Shown: positions 29,600 to 41,440, counted from the stretch's first letter. The stretch is DNA of 64,000 nt from Sepioteuthis lessoniana (GCA_963585895.1 OY757904.1:87082543-87146542); one strand, 5' to 3'. The notes: a model not told the origin generated them from the sequence alone. Program-made: numbers and translations.

Positions 29600-31500
29600 A
29601 TTAGGGATTAGTCTAGAAAGACCATCGGCATGGCCAAAATTTTGTTGGTTGGTAAATATTCCAGTTTGAAGTTGTAGTTGAGGAGGATAGAACCCCATCT
29701 CAAAAGTCTATTAGCAGTATAAACTGAGAGTCCATTTTTCGAGCCAAATATCGTTAGTAAGGGCTTATGATCAGTCTGCAGGTTGAAAAACCTTCCATGC
29801 AAATACCTGTGAAATTTCGTTACTGCAAAGATTATGCTGAGAGCTTCTTTTTCAATCTGGTTGTACGCTTTTTCAGCTGGCAGTAAAGTTCTAGACGCGT
29901 GTGCAATGGGTTTTTTTCGATACATCAGTCATCAGATGCAGTATGAATGCGCCGATACCATACGAATTAGCATCGGAAGCAACAATAATATTCAATTTAG
30001 GGTCAAAGTGAGTCCGGAATATTTCCAAAATTTAAGTGGTTTTTATCTTCTCAAATGCTGACTAGTACTCAGTTGTTCATTTCCACTTTTTGCCTTTCTT
30101 CAATAAGTCATTTAGGGGCGCGTGCAATTCGTGCATATTTTTATTGAACACTTGATAAAAATTTGCTAATCTGAGAAAGCTTTGAAGTTCGGTAATATTT
30201 CTTGGGGAAGGCATGTTTTTTATAGCTTATGCCCTCTCTGGATCCGGACGTCTTCCATTTTTGTCGATTATATGTCCAAGGTACCTTATCTCATTCATAA
30301 GGAATTCACATTTGGTTTCTTTTATTCTGAACCCAAAATTGTGTATTCTTTCGAAGACCTCGTGTATTTGTCTGCGATGTTCTTCGGTAGATTTGCTAGC
30401 AATCACAATGTCATCCAGGTAGGCACACGCAAAATCAAGACCGCCCTGGGTGGTATGCATGACCTGCTGAAAGATCGCAGGTGCGATCTTGACCCCAAAG
30501 ACTAACCTTTCAAACTTATAAAGGCCCCTGTGGGAGCTGATACACAGGAGTGGTAATCTTTCAAGACCACGTGTTGTATATTGACCTCTGACCCGGCCAA
30601 ACATGCCATTCCAAAGACGGTGGGTTGCATATTCCATTGGCGGGGGCGAGCTTGGCTGACAATATGGGACAAGGTTAAAATCCCACGGTACAGTCACGAA
30701 CTGATGGACCAGAAGAGAGTGACCTGTGAACTGCATGACAGTTATTTCCGCTCGATGACGATCAAACATGCCCATTCCAAAGACGGCGGAAGTGCATATT
30801 CCGATGGCCAGTTATGGGAAGAGATTGAGTGGGCGTTGAACTATTACATAACTCAGTGTACAGGAAATTCAATCAGAGTTTTGGAGATCAGAGAGATGGA
30901 GAAATGATGCTGTAGAGGAAACAGCACCCGGCAGAAGGGGCCCTCGGGACCCCCGAAAGAGTTTGGGGATCAGACGAGTTGGAGATAAGATTCGGTAGAG
31001 AAAATCAGCACCCAGAGAGGCTGGGCCCTAGGCCCCCGGTTGAGCAGCCCAGGAGAACGGAAAAGAAATAATGATGGCCATAAGAGTGGGGGTCAATATG
31101 TTGCAGTTCTGTTCGGTCTCCAACTCCCTCTCACACACAAAAACTGTGTCGTCGCCTTTATTATTATAGTGCTGTCGTTGTTTGGCCAGAGCTAAATGCA
31201 ACACACGTTAAGACCCGTAGAAAAATCCGCATAGATGCGAATTTGATTGTTCTGACGTATGCTGTGGGCGCAGCCCATTCACTGAAGATTACTTGGGACA
31301 GAATGCCGGCCTTTCTCAGTCGATCCAGCTCTTCGTCAATTTTTTCGAATGCCACGAATGGCACATTTCTTTTCTTTTTGAAGACGGGCCGAGCATTTTC
31401 TTTTAGTTCAAATCTGGCTATTGCCTTGGAGCATTTCCCGAGTCCCGCCGAAAAAACTTCAGGAAATCTTTCTTTTAGTTCGTCTTTTAATTATTGTGCC
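29600..31500 (-). pseudogene. pol: Gypsy-3 reverse transcriptase/RNase H, interrupted
   Basis: The N-terminal RT piece at 31500-31205 reads VAFEKIDEELDRLRKAGILS, SEWAAPTAYV and, after a frameshift, YADFSTGLN. A foreign repeat then follows (about 31190-30580). RT resumes with CISSHRGLYKFERLVFG, IAPAIFQQVM, the catalytic ACAYLDDIVIASKSTEEH and YLGHIIDKNGRRPDPERA (30565-30227). The thumb region lies at 30225-30060, and RNase H at 29925-29608 has KAYNQIEKEALSIIFAVTKF and LQTDHKPLLTIFG. About 40 residues of the palm, including the first catalytic Asp region, are lost or displaced at the insertion. Confidence 0.87.
30580..31190 (-). mobile_element. LTR-like repeat R2 inserted in gypsy-3 RT
   Basis: This block is homologous to the reverse complement of parts of 54110-55040. 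Shared words include AATATGGGACAAGGT, AGAGAGTGACCT, TGACAGTTATTTCCGCT, GGTCAATATGTT and CTCCCTCTCACA. It separates two collinear parts of the reverse transcriptase and so postdates that element. It carries no retroviral-type ORF and probably represents an LTR or non-autonomous derivative. Ends are approximate. Confidence 0.65.
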
Positions 31501-31699
31501 TCTGTAGTTGAGTTTCCTATCTTGTGGCAGAAATTGTTAATTGGTTGGTTAATTGGTAGTTTTAACCGTTACATCCAATCCGCTCCAAATAGATTCTCGA
31601 ACTTTTTGTGAACGAAAACCTTTACTTTTTTATCGGTACCATTCAGGGTTACGGGTAGTGTTAATTCACCCTCGAACTTCATTTTGTCACCTGTTACTG

Positions 31700-31850
31700 C
31701 ACGGGCTGTTTTGTTTGATTTTCTCATCGTTGGTTTTTTAAATTTTTTCTGTGTGCAGATTAATGATTGATAGTTCCGAACCGGAATTTAGTTGTAGGTC
31801 CACTTTTTTATCCATGATGTTGACTGTTACGTACTTTCGTCGATTCTTTT
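31700..31850 (-). pseudogene. Gypsy-3 aspartic protease remnant
   Basis: On the minus strand, VTVNIMDKKVDLQLNSGSEL followed by SIIN occupies the place of a retroelement protease active site between gag and RT. The expected D-S/T-G triad reads N-S-G here, so the catalytic Asp is lost. The family normally cleaves the Gag-Pol polyprotein. The flanks are degraded and the call depends on this motif and its position. Confidence 0.6.
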
Positions 31851-31869
31851 CTGTTTTAATATTAGATCA

Positions 31870-32950
31870 TGCTTGTCTGACTCTTTTTATTTCCTTTGTT
31901 CCTACCGCGTGTTGCTTTGTGGTCAGTTTTACCACACTCGTTACGAGTTTTGTTCTTGTAGAAACAATTTGTTGACCAATGTTGTCCACCGCAACGATTG
32001 CATGGACTTATGGGTAATTTCGGTTTTTGGATTGGTCATCGATTCTTTGATTGTGTCTGGACGTATTTTTTGTTTTCACTGCTTTTCCCTGGGACGTAAT
32101 TTTTCGGCTTGTAGTTTGTCCTTCTGACATACGCCACTCCCGATTCCTCGATGTTTTTGGAGTCGTTTTTGACGCTAACTACGCGTTGATTGTCATCGGC
32201 CAGTTTCTGTTCACTTTCTAACTGTCTTATCTTCGAATTTTTTGCAGAGACAAGACCTTGTGCAAATATCAAGCATTTAAAGTCGTCGGCTGATAATTTC
32301 CGCCAACCGAAAATCATCGCAATGCTTATTTACTATGGACGCGAATGTGAGGTAGTCTTCGTCGTCCAACTTCGACAAGTTAAAACACTTCCATCTTTTG
32401 TGGAATAGTGTCATGTACGGGCTAGATAACTCGGACAGGAGTTTAACTGCTTCAGAGAATTCCAATTCGCTTGCCTTTCTCGGATAAAATGTAGTCGACA
32501 AACTTACTATATCCAGTGGTTCCTAACTTCCTTAAAAGTAAGCGAACCAATCTTCGCAATCCACCGTAAAAAGATCTTCGTATCTTCTGTAGAACGCTTC
32601 GAATGTCTAATCTTCCTCCGGAACATAAATGAATGTCTCCATAGAATTCCAGATTGTATTGTAGGAAAAGGCAGTGTTATTTTCGCTGGGTTCCATTTTA
32701 TTTAATACTTTAAGGAATAATTCTTTTTGTTTTCGTTGAATTGTTGTTCCTTCTGTTGTTGAAGTAATTTCTCCTCTTATTCTTTCTGTTGGAGGAGCAA
32801 TTTTTCTTCCAAAATTTGTTGCCACTGTTGTTGTTTTTCTTCCTGCTCTTTATGAAAATGCAAGAAAAATTGTTATTGTTGTTGTTGTTGTAGTTGTTGT
32901 TGAATGCGGTCCTCCCGCTTCTGTTGATATTTGTTTTCAGCGTTCATTAG
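31870..32950 (-). pseudogene. gag: Gypsy-3 Gag remnant
   Basis: The N-terminal part (about 32950-32700) is Gln/Glu-rich, encoded by CAA runs, and looks able to form a coiled coil. The capsid-like middle reads TTFYPRKASELEFSEAVKLL, MTLFHKRWKCFNLSK and NKHCDDFRLAEI (32501-32280). A basic region follows. Zinc knuckle 1 is CNRCGGQHWSTNC (CX2CX3HX4C) near 31975-32015. A second, incomplete knuckle reads NECGKTDHKATR. Several frameshifts separate the parts. The ancestral product would package element RNA. Confidence 0.75.
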
Positions 32951-33853
32951 CTGTAATATTATTGCTTTAAAATACTCCACTGTTTTCGGATATGTATTTT
33001 CAGAGGCAAAAATTTAAAAAAAAATTTTTTTTCCGTTTTAAAACAAAATGGCTTTTCTCTCAACAAAATTTGCATAAACGGCCACGGAGAAAAAAATGAC
33101 TTTTCTCTTTCCTTCTTTTTTCAAGACAGGGGGAAAATATTGACAGTTTTTACTTTTAAATTGAGGGGATAATGAGAAGAAGAAAAAAATAAAACAAATA
33201 ATAATCCTTTACAGTTTTTTACTCTTTCAAGAAAACAAAGTATTTTCTTTCTTGATAGAAAGAAAATACTTTGTTTTAGTTTAGAATTTCTTCGTCTTCC
33301 CCTCTTTTTTTATATACAAAGGGAGACGAAAAATAAATGCACGACTACACTCTGGTAACTTATATCAATAGAAAAAACTTCAAATTTTAGTTTTTTTTTC
33401 TTTTTCTCTTTTTTTCTTTACAAAAGAGAACCACAGATAATTTACATAAGAACAAGAAAAATTTGGGTCAACTCTTAAGTGAACCAGAAGATAGTTTTGC
33501 TTTTTTTTTACGAAAGAAAAAAAAACTTGCCTAATTTTTTGCAATGAAGGAATTGAAAACGACATTTCACAATTTTACAAAATGCTTGATTCTTTATTTT
33601 TTTCTTTCCTTTTTTCACAAGAAGAGGAGAAAAAGTCTTACAGTTTCAATAAGTGAAATTGATTTTTTCTTAAAATATTTTTCCTTTTCAATATATCTAC
33701 GTCGAGTTTTCTTTTCTTTGGTTTGTGAACTCGGTTCTTTTTTCCTTTCGTGTTTTTAACGTACTGTTCATTTTTTTTATCATTTTACCAATGCCATATT
33801 GAGACACGTGTACTTGAAATTTTCCGAATAGGGTTCGCATAAGTTCTTATTTC
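32951..33853 (-). other. Gypsy-3 untranslated leader
   Basis: About 900 bp of strongly A/T-biased DNA lie between the PBS and gag. The leader contains a perfect 20 bp inverted repeat at 33232-33251 and 33258-33277 with a TTGATA loop, the most stable-looking structure in the element. I see no coding frame on the element strand. Confidence 0.6.
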
Positions 33854-33873
33854 TTCGAATCCGTCGTCCGCCA
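33854..33873 (-). promoter_or_regulatory. Probable primer binding site of gypsy-3
   Basis: Directly inside the 5' LTR end (CCATAAC) the minus strand reads TGGCGGACGACGGATTCGAA. It starts with TGG, as expected for pairing with a tRNA CCA end, and its complement contains TTCGAATCC, a T-loop sequence. The distance from T loop to CCA is three bases shorter than in a standard tRNA, so the primer identity is unresolved. Confidence 0.6.
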
Positions 33874-34042
33874 GTTATGGCCAAGGGGGGGTTGAAATGA
33901 TAACACAACTTGGAAATGAGTGATAAAAATATATATTGAAGGAAAATAGTACATGCATAAAAGATAGCTGAGAGAAACCTCTCCTCAGCTTAACACAGTC
34001 ATGAATACTACATCCGTTTTTGGTGACGGCTCTCCGAGACTG
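33874..34042 (-). repeat. Gypsy-3 5' LTR, proximal part
   Basis: This part aligns to 28063-28231 of the other LTR. It is cut by LINE copy C after GAGACTG. The remaining 61 bp are at 40352-40412. Confidence 0.92.
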
Positions 34043-34718
34043 TTTATTTCTTTGTAGAGTTACAAAGAAGGCACAAGGCCTTAGTTTAGGGGGGAGAGGA
34101 AGGGAGCGGTCTTGCTTTTACTATGTTTTCTAAGGTTACCTGGCTAGCAACATTCGCCGACCCATTCAGCAGTACAAAATATAACCATTCGTCCATCGCC
34201 ATGCGCGCAGTAACCACAAAAATACCACATTTGCTCTATGAAAAAGACTTACTTAAAACCCCGAAAGTGATGTATGATTTCTTATAATTTATGATTTATT
34301 TACAATGAATCTATATGATGGGAATGGGAGAAAAACCCCGAAATATACGAAGCGAAAACCAAGGAAAACATTTCCCGTTTGGTTGCCCTCCCATCCCCCC
34401 GTCAACGAAAATGGAGGCCGACTGTTTTCCGGTGTCCGAAAACACCGAAAACAAGCCGGACCTACCCTAGGTGGGACGGGGGCCCTAGTCTAGTGGGGCA
34501 AAGAAATACACGGTTGGGTACGGTATGGGCGGTTAAACTGCAGAGAATGTGAATTATATACATGTGAACTTTCAAGATCTTCAACAAAAGCGGGCTGGGA
34601 TACAGGTTGAGGTACAAAAGTAATGGGGATGGGGAAGATCTTGAGAACTAACGACTAGATGACGGGGAAGATGACTCACAGCATACTGCTAACTAGGTTT
34701 CAAGGGGGGGAATCCTAC

Positions 34719-37700
34719 TTACCCGGGCTGGGGTCTCGAAGGACCCGTACCGTAGACACCATGGACCGGCAGAGGAGGGAAAGATGACTCCAACATTGCC
34801 CCCTTTCTTACGACCAGGCTCGCTGCATTCACCCACCTTTTGCTGAATGTTATGCGATCTAAGCGTTTTCTATCGCATCTGATTTTGACCCTAAGCTGAT
34901 GTCTAAAATACAAAACCAAATCACGATGAGAAAAGTTTACATCGTCATACAATCCCTTGTTTCGCGATGTCCAAATCACCATTCGGGCTACAGCTTGGAT
35001 CGCGAGAAACGCCACACGCTTCTCACCCTGAAATGGAAGAAGAACGTTGTCTACGACGTAACCAACGTCGAGCAGCACGAGCTGTTTGGGTTCGGTGCGA
35101 GCCGTCCACTCCCCGACGTGATCCCAAAACGGGCGAACTCGCTCGCAGTAGTAGAAGGCGTGCTAAGCCATTTCTTCTAACACACTGTCGCAGCGAGCGC
35201 AATCGGGCATGTCGGCTAGGCCCGCCTTGTAGTTCAAGCCGAGAAGGGGTAACGCATTCCTAACAAGTCAGCAGGTGAGCGAGAACTCGGAGTTGTTCAA
35301 GAAGCTCGGTCCTGGCGCCCAATTCCAGTGAGAGCGAATCTCCTCCGCCGTCCAACCGTGTCGCTTGCTAAGAGGATCCGAAATGGAACCTACCACTAGC
35401 TCCCGATATAGTTTTTTCCGAGGGCATGAAAGGTCACTGGACCCAAAAAGGTTACGAGGGCTGTTCGGCACACGCAGACAAACAAGTGTTTCACCCAAAG
35501 GCTTTCATCGACCTTCAGCCTTTAGGTCTGACTTGAGGAGAGGAAAGGTCCGATCCGCCTTTCGTCTCCACACTGCATCCCCCGTCAAGGATCGGCCCAA
35601 GTATGCAAGTCTTTCAGCAAGCCAGTGGCTCTCCAGATCAGGCATACCCAGACTCCCGTTGTGCGTACATTGGATACAGACCTGTCTACGGACCATCGGC
35701 CTTCCACCTCCCTCGAGCAATCTGGACAGGGATCGTTTCAGTGCCAGCCGACGTGCCTTAGGCAGAGGAAGTACAGCCAATCGGTAAAGGATCAAGGGGA
35801 AGACGTACACGGCGCACGCCTCCGCCCTGCCCTTTAAGGACAACCTCTTTGAAAGCCAGATTCCCACCTGTGCATTCACCTTAGCTTGTACTTCCAACCA
35901 ATTTCGCTCCAGCTGGAGGTCTGGCTCAAACCACACCCCGAGGATGCGTACGAGTCTGTCACTCCTGCGGAAGGGCCCTGGAAGAGTATCACTACCCCTC
36001 CAAGCACCGAGCCGCAAACCTTTGCTTTTGTCAAAGTTTCCCTTGGCTCCTGCAATCCGCTCGTACTCGCCAACCGCCTTCTTCACAGCCTTTATCTCCA
36101 GGCAGCGGGATACAAACACTGTGATATCATCAGCGAACGCAGAAACCCTTGCCCTAAGAGGGCCAGCAAAGGTGACACCGCGCAGGGACGGATTCGTCCC
36201 CTCATCCCTAAGCCTACTGAGCAGGCCTCCAAAGCGAGGACATAAAGAAGAGGAGACAGAGGGCAGCCCTGTCGGACCAAACGCTCGATCGCAAATGCCC
36301 TCAAACGCCTTCCGTTCACCTGCACCACTGCCCGAGGGTTGTGGTACATCATGCTAACTCATCTGCGGAACTCCGGTTGGAATCCGGAAGTCTCCAAAAC
36401 AGTCGCTAAAAACCAATGGTCAACCCCATCGAAGGCCTTGGACGGATCTAAACTGATCAGCACAGCTTCCGTGTCGTCTTCTATCCCCTCTCGGACCTCG
36501 AGAATCAAGTGCAGATTGTCCTGGATCGATCTTCCCTTCACAGCGTAAGTCTGTTCGGGGCCGATCAGATCGCTAATGACAAGCTGTAAACGATTCGCCA
36601 AGACCCGGGCCAAAATCTTTAACTCTGCGTTAAGCAGAGTTATGGGCCTGTAATCGTCTAAACCCTCCCAAACATGCCTGCCACCTTTCTTCAACAATGT
36701 GATCACACCCTTGGTAACCCTACCAGGGATGGCTCCCTGGGCGAACCAATGGTTGGACACATCCGTCAGAATAGGTACAAACATGTCCGACATCCTCCAG
36801 TACACTTTGTAGGGCAAACCATCTAGTCCTGGTGACTTGTTGAGGCCGACCAGCTTAAACGCATCACGGACTTCGCATTCAGTAACCACACCCTCGCAAC
36901 TAGCCGCTTCAGTCGCCCCAAGGCGGGGGAAGTCGGCAAGATAGCTGCGAAACTCCTGAAGCGGGAGATCAGTGCAGCGGGCAAAGCGATCACGAAAGTG
37001 CGCCCGAAAGGTATCACGCATCTCGCCACTCGATCGCAGCAGTAGCCCGTCCGGGGTCTTGACAGAATCGATATACCGATCGGGAAACCTTCGCACTTCT
37101 TCATGAGGAGTCGCGTTCGATTTCACAGCTTCGTTGAGAACTCTTTTTAACCTAGATCTAACTACGTGTCCCTTCTCGCGCTCGCTACTCTCAAGGTCCC
37201 CCCCTAGCTAGCTCTACCGTTAGAGAGTCCCCTACCACAGCCACCGCCACCGCCCGGGAAAGTCTATTATCTATAAATTTCGCCTCCTTGGTCCTATCTA
37301 GGTTGAGCTGTCGACCGTACTTGGTGGCGAAATCTCTTATCCAATGTTTAAGAGAAACCCACCACCTATTCCCGGTAACCGCCCCCACTAACACCCGCTT
37401 AATTAGGGATTCTAGCCGCTCCCGAAAGTCCCGTATCTACAGTAATGAGGTATTGAACTTCCAGTAACCAGCTAGACTATAACTATTGGCTAATCGCAGA
37501 CTGACCCTAACAAGTTTATGGTCAGTCCACGCTATCAAGTGGAATGTGGGACAACTAACGAAATCAATGTCAGCTCGTCTAACTAACACTCTGTCAAAGT
37601 AGGTACCTACTTTGGCAGAGGGCAAGCTATCTAGCCACGTCCACATCTCCCGCCCTGGGTGATCCAGACGAAACCTGTCAACCAAGTCATGACGAGTCAT

Positions 37701-38205
37701 AAGGCCGACAAGGCTGCTTTCACACCTTCCCAACCTACTAGCTCCCCGCCCGAACTTGTCTATCTTGGGGTCAAGGATCGCATTCCAATCACCCATTTAG
37801 ACTGGCCGTTTCGTATCATCCAGGAACGGCGTCAACCGACAAAAAAAGGAAACCCTCTCCACAACGATATTGGGCGCATAAACTGCAACCAAACGGAACT
37901 TGAAACCTTTAACGGCAACATCGGACACAACCAGTCGGCCCCCGTCACCTGCAAAAACAAAGTTAACATCCGCATTAAGGCTGCATCCAACTAGCAAAGA
38001 GAACGCAACGCTGATGCGGCTGTCGTATGCCGATAAAACGTTAAAATCGTTTTCCAGCACATGACTGTCGGCACCGCAAGTAAAGTGGGTCTCTTGCACT
38101 GTAGCGACATCTACGCAAAGGGTCTTGAGTTCACCAAGCAGGCGCGTACACTTGCTTGGATCCCTCAGTCCCCTCACATTCAAAGTGGCAAGGTTTTCAA
38201 GCCAT
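34719..38205 (-). pseudogene. LINE C ORF2
   Basis: Collinear with ORF2 of copy A. Endonuclease pieces are NVRGLRDPSKCTRLLGEL, VQETHFTCGADS, MGDWNAILDPKIDKFGRG and WTDHKLVRVSL (38183-37437). RT pieces are LNKSPGLDGLPYKVYW, ITLLKKGGRHVWEGLDDYRP, SLDPSKAFDGVDHWFL (37126-36359), VRQGCPLSPLLYVLALEA and a broken FADD block near 36110-36130. The C-terminal region (35498-34719) runs to the conserved TFSKRWVNAASLVVRK tail. It is broken by frameshifts near 36350, 36130, 35500 and 35270, among others, so it is not functional. Confidence 0.92.
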
Positions 38206-38220
38206 CAGACCCACTTTACC

Positions 38221-39909
38221 TTACTCACTGGGCCAGAAATCCTTCGGGGTGAGGATGCCGACGGCCTGACGCAGGGAGCCGGTGCCGAGCACAGAGGTAA
38301 CTCGGTCATCCCTGGTGATTCCTCCGACATCCAGCGGGAACTGCGCCTTTAGTGACCTGTAAGAGGAGGGATGAACCAAAATGAGGACCTTCCCTGAACA
38401 GAATGGTAGGCATCGTTTTAAGGAGGAGTGCTCCAACTCCGCCAGCTTTACACCCACGTCGGTCTGACGGGCCGTTTCCAAGAACTGCCATACGCCCTTG
38501 GTACGGTCGCCAGCCGAACGGATGAAAGTGGTCACCATGGCTGCACGCCTGAAATCCACCGGGTTACTAACTTTTTTCTTGTTAACTTTTTCTAATTCCA
38601 ACAGTGGTTTGAGCATCTTCCGGAGTTGGTGATCCGTCACTGAATCCGGTCCTACTGTGCATAACGCCACTGCTTTTCTTCATTGGTCCGTGGTTACATC
38701 CTGGTTGGCACGGTTTGCCGCCTTTGCTTGCTGCTGGGATAACTTGGGGGATCTGCGACTGTTGCTGCTGGTTCCGTTTCTGCAGGAAACCGTTCTGGAA
38801 ATGGTTCTGGAGAAGATGACGGACTCAAGGATGGGAGAGATAGAGTCCTTAGAAGTTTTGGGGGTGGCTGCCTGTCCAGGGAGTGGGATCTCGCTACGTG
38901 TAGGATTTGGTCACGAACTTTTTCTTGGGGGACTTTTTTTTCTTTTTGGTCACTTCGGTCCAGCCTTCCTCGGGTTTGGGGGAGGGGGCCTGACCCGACT
39001 CCTTTTCCGGTGTCTTACTTTCGCTGCTGATGGTGGCTGTGGTAATTGTTGCTGTTGTGGTAGTAGTTGCTGTGGTAGCCGTAGCCGCTGCAACATTGGG
39101 TGGGTCCTTTTGGGGGCAAAACTTTGAAATGTGCCCCAATTGCTTGCAGCTCCAACAGCCTGGGCGTCGTCCCTCCACAACCACCATCATCTGCCTCTCT
39201 CTGCTAGTAATTACCTCCGGGATAGCTTGAACCCCTCCCTATCCAGACAGAGCCGGAACACATGGTCGCCGTAGGCCGTCCCGTAGGAGGTTGCTTTCTT
39301 CCACTCGGCAGAATTTGCTGAGGAAAGCGGCCAGCATCTCCCGGTGATAAACGCCGGGACGTTACACACTATAACACGGATCCTGCGGAAGAACTTAGTT
39401 ATGATGGTTGAAGATGCTGCCTTTGCTGCTTGCTCTTTTGAAGGTCGCAGGACGTCCCAAGTCACAAAACGTTTGCGATAAAAGTATTGACAGGGGACGC
39501 CTACTTTCCGAAGAAGGTATTCGAAGCCTTTTTTTTTTAGCCCAACCAGCCGTCTTGTCTTCAAGTTTGTTACTACCAGTGACAATATCCTGGGTTCCAG
39601 TTTTTCAATGATTTCCGGGATGGGCAAGATTTCATTGCCCTTAAAATACTGGGCATACTTGCCCACCCGGTTTTTCTCATGGTCTTCGGCTTCTTTTCGT
39701 CCACTTTCCATGGTGATTTTACTGGACTTGACTGTTTTTCTTTTTGTGCCGGCTGGATTGGGCTGTCCGATTCCGAAGGGAGCGGTAAGGATGGCCAATT
39801 GGAGCCAAATGAGGCTCATTGCTTGTGTTTCTGTTTCTTCCGGTTGCTTACGGAGGGCTTCTTTTTCTTTTTTGTCATTTGAACTAGGAGTATGAGAAGA
39901 ACCCTCCAT
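38221..39909 (-). pseudogene. LINE C ORF1
   Basis: It starts at ATG 39909 (MEGSSHTPSS). Conserved blocks are KYAQYFKGNEILPIPEIIEK, LSLVVTNLKTRRLVGLKK and CQYFYRKRFVTWDVLRPSKE. RVIVCNVPAFITG is followed by a frameshift. The zinc knuckle C-WSC-KQLG-H-ISKF-C is intact at about 39150-39110. The linker is Ala/Thr-rich but shorter than in A. The C-terminal domain (FIRSAGDRTKGVWQFLETAR through TGSLRQAVGILTPKDFWP) ends at the stop 38221-38223. Two or more frameshifts inactivate it. Confidence 0.9.
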
Positions 39910-40204
39910 GATTTCAAAAGCAATCAGGAGGGTAAACGTAAAGAAAAAGAAAATCCAACTATAGAGGTGGGGGTCCTTTGTCTGTACAAGAATGACTAAG
40001 TCAGACCCCGGGAAAAAAACAAAACTGACAAAGTCAAAAACAAAAAATTGACAAAAAGTCACACAAAGCAGGAATGACGACAAAATTAAACAGGAAAAAT
40101 TATAGACAAGCAACAATGACAAAAAAATTAAACGGGCGACAACGACAAAAGTCAAACAAGGCAAAAAATGACAAGAGTCACATACAAGTAAAAAACAATG
40201 GTAA

Positions 40205-40261
40205 GGTAAGACAACCAAAAATTAAAACCAATAACTAAAATAGGTCAACACAAGTCTTACC
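40205..40261 (-). promoter_or_regulatory. LINE C 5' UTR stem-loop
   Basis: GGTAAGAC and GTCTTACC face each other across about 41 bp, matching the donor-like stem of copies A and D. The acceptor-like site downstream has lost its CAG here (CCCGGGG instead of TTCAGGGG). Confidence 0.5.
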
Positions 40262-40426
40262 TAACAGAATTTTTCAGAAGAAATATCAAATCACGCATAG
40301 AATACTCGAAGCAAACTTTCGCCTTCAAAACTCAAAGGTGAGCTGAGACTGCGCTGAAGAGAGCTTAGCCGGTATGTGTCACATGAGGGCGAGTCCATCT
40401 GGAGGGGAGACACTCCAACAAGAAGT

Positions 40427-41072
40427 TCAGTGGAGGGGGAAGAGTTATTAGAAATAATTAGGTTGGTGGTTTTAGATTTATCATAGTAAATGATAAGACT
40501 TACTTTTTTGGTAACATCAGTTGGAAGAACATTTTTTGGATAAGACTTTTTAGTATATGTTCATCTATTAAATAATTACTATGAAATTACTATGAAATTA
40601 GTTTTTGTCGTAAAGGTTTATTGAGTGTTTATGATTTAGGGTATTGTCTATGTTATGTTGTTCAGTTTTATTAATGAAATGTAATTGGGAAAACCATTAT
40701 TGATAAGGATTTGTTTTATATTTCAAGTTCATTAAGGAAGATAGTTCGAGAGGAAGATAGTAGTTTAGCTATGGAAATAAGTGTTTTTATGATTGTTCTT
40801 TTATAACGGAAGGGGCATTCTCTATGGAAATTGTGAATGCAGGGATTTACGTTGTTGGGGTTGTTATATGTGGAGGTTGTACATTGATCAATATTGCTTG
40901 TACACCGAGAAATGGGATTTTATTGTTGATATTGATTTGTTGTGTGAAATTAAGAACGAAATATTTTTAAAAAGTCTCTAGTATTATGTTAATTTCATCA
41001 GTCCTATTAGTGAGAAGTATATCCTCAGCTTACCTTAAATAAATATTAGGTTTATTGATTATATTAAAAACT
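40427..41072. other. AT-rich intergenic DNA
   Basis: T/A-rich sequence with no supported gene. Confidence 0.4.
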
Positions 41073-41440
41073 TTATTTATTTGACATGTAAAAGTTACTG
41101 AAAATGGGTCCTAAAACTGACCCCATCGCAATTCCATCTTTTTGGATGAATATATTTCCATGTGGATTGTAAAATGGTACCTCAGTAGTGCAGAGTAAAA
41201 ATATTTTGTGTAAAGTATTAGAGTTGGTTTTAAGTGGAAGGAGAGTTGGATGGTGATAAATATTATTTATAATTATATTGATTGTTTCTAAAACTGGAAC
41301 ATTTGTGAATAACTTTTTCACGTCCTGAAAGGATATTATTCCTTTGTTTGATTTATGGATTTTAAGGATTTCGATAAGCTCTTTTGTAGATTTTTTAAAT
41401 ATTCCATATATTTCTTGATAATATTCTATTTCCGTTGATA
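41073..41440 (-). pseudogene. Penelope-like element reverse transcriptase fragment
   Basis: The minus-strand frame reads EYYQEIYGIFKKSTKELIEI, ISFQDVKKLFTNVPVLETIN, FLLCTTEVPFYN and IFIQKDGIAMGSVLGPIFSN. The DV..LFTNVP and DGxAMGSxLGP motifs are typical of Penelope-like RTs, which are related to telomerase. The catalytic DD block is not reached, since the fragment ends at 41073. It may belong to the same family as the GIY-YIG piece at 43098-43880, though that piece is on the other strand. Confidence 0.8.

Larger units (their letters stand above)
34043..40344 (-). mobile_element. Tx1-type LINE copy C, inserted in the gypsy-3 LTR
   Basis: Direct repeats GAGACTG at 34036-34042 and 40345-40351 flank the element. 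Removing it with one repeat restores a continuous LTR matching 28063-28291. On the minus strand it holds 5' UTR, ORF1 (from 39909), ORF2 (from 38205) and a 3' UTR ending in AAATAAA at 34043. Its ORFs are broken by several frameshifts and stops, but no large deletion is evident in ORF2. Confidence 0.93.
28063..40418 (-). mobile_element. Ty3/gypsy element 3 (mag-like), complete but dead, with nested LINE
   Basis: Two LTRs of about 230 bp flank PBS, leader, gag, protease, RT/RNase H and integrase in order on the minus strand. The 5' LTR (33874-34042 plus 40352-40412) is split by LINE copy C. CAAGAAGT occurs at both outer edges (28055-28062 and 40419-40426) as a probable target duplication. A second insertion (about 30580-31190) interrupts RT. 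Frameshifts affect nearly every domain. Without the two insertions the element would be about 5.4 kb, a normal size for the group. Confidence 0.9.
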
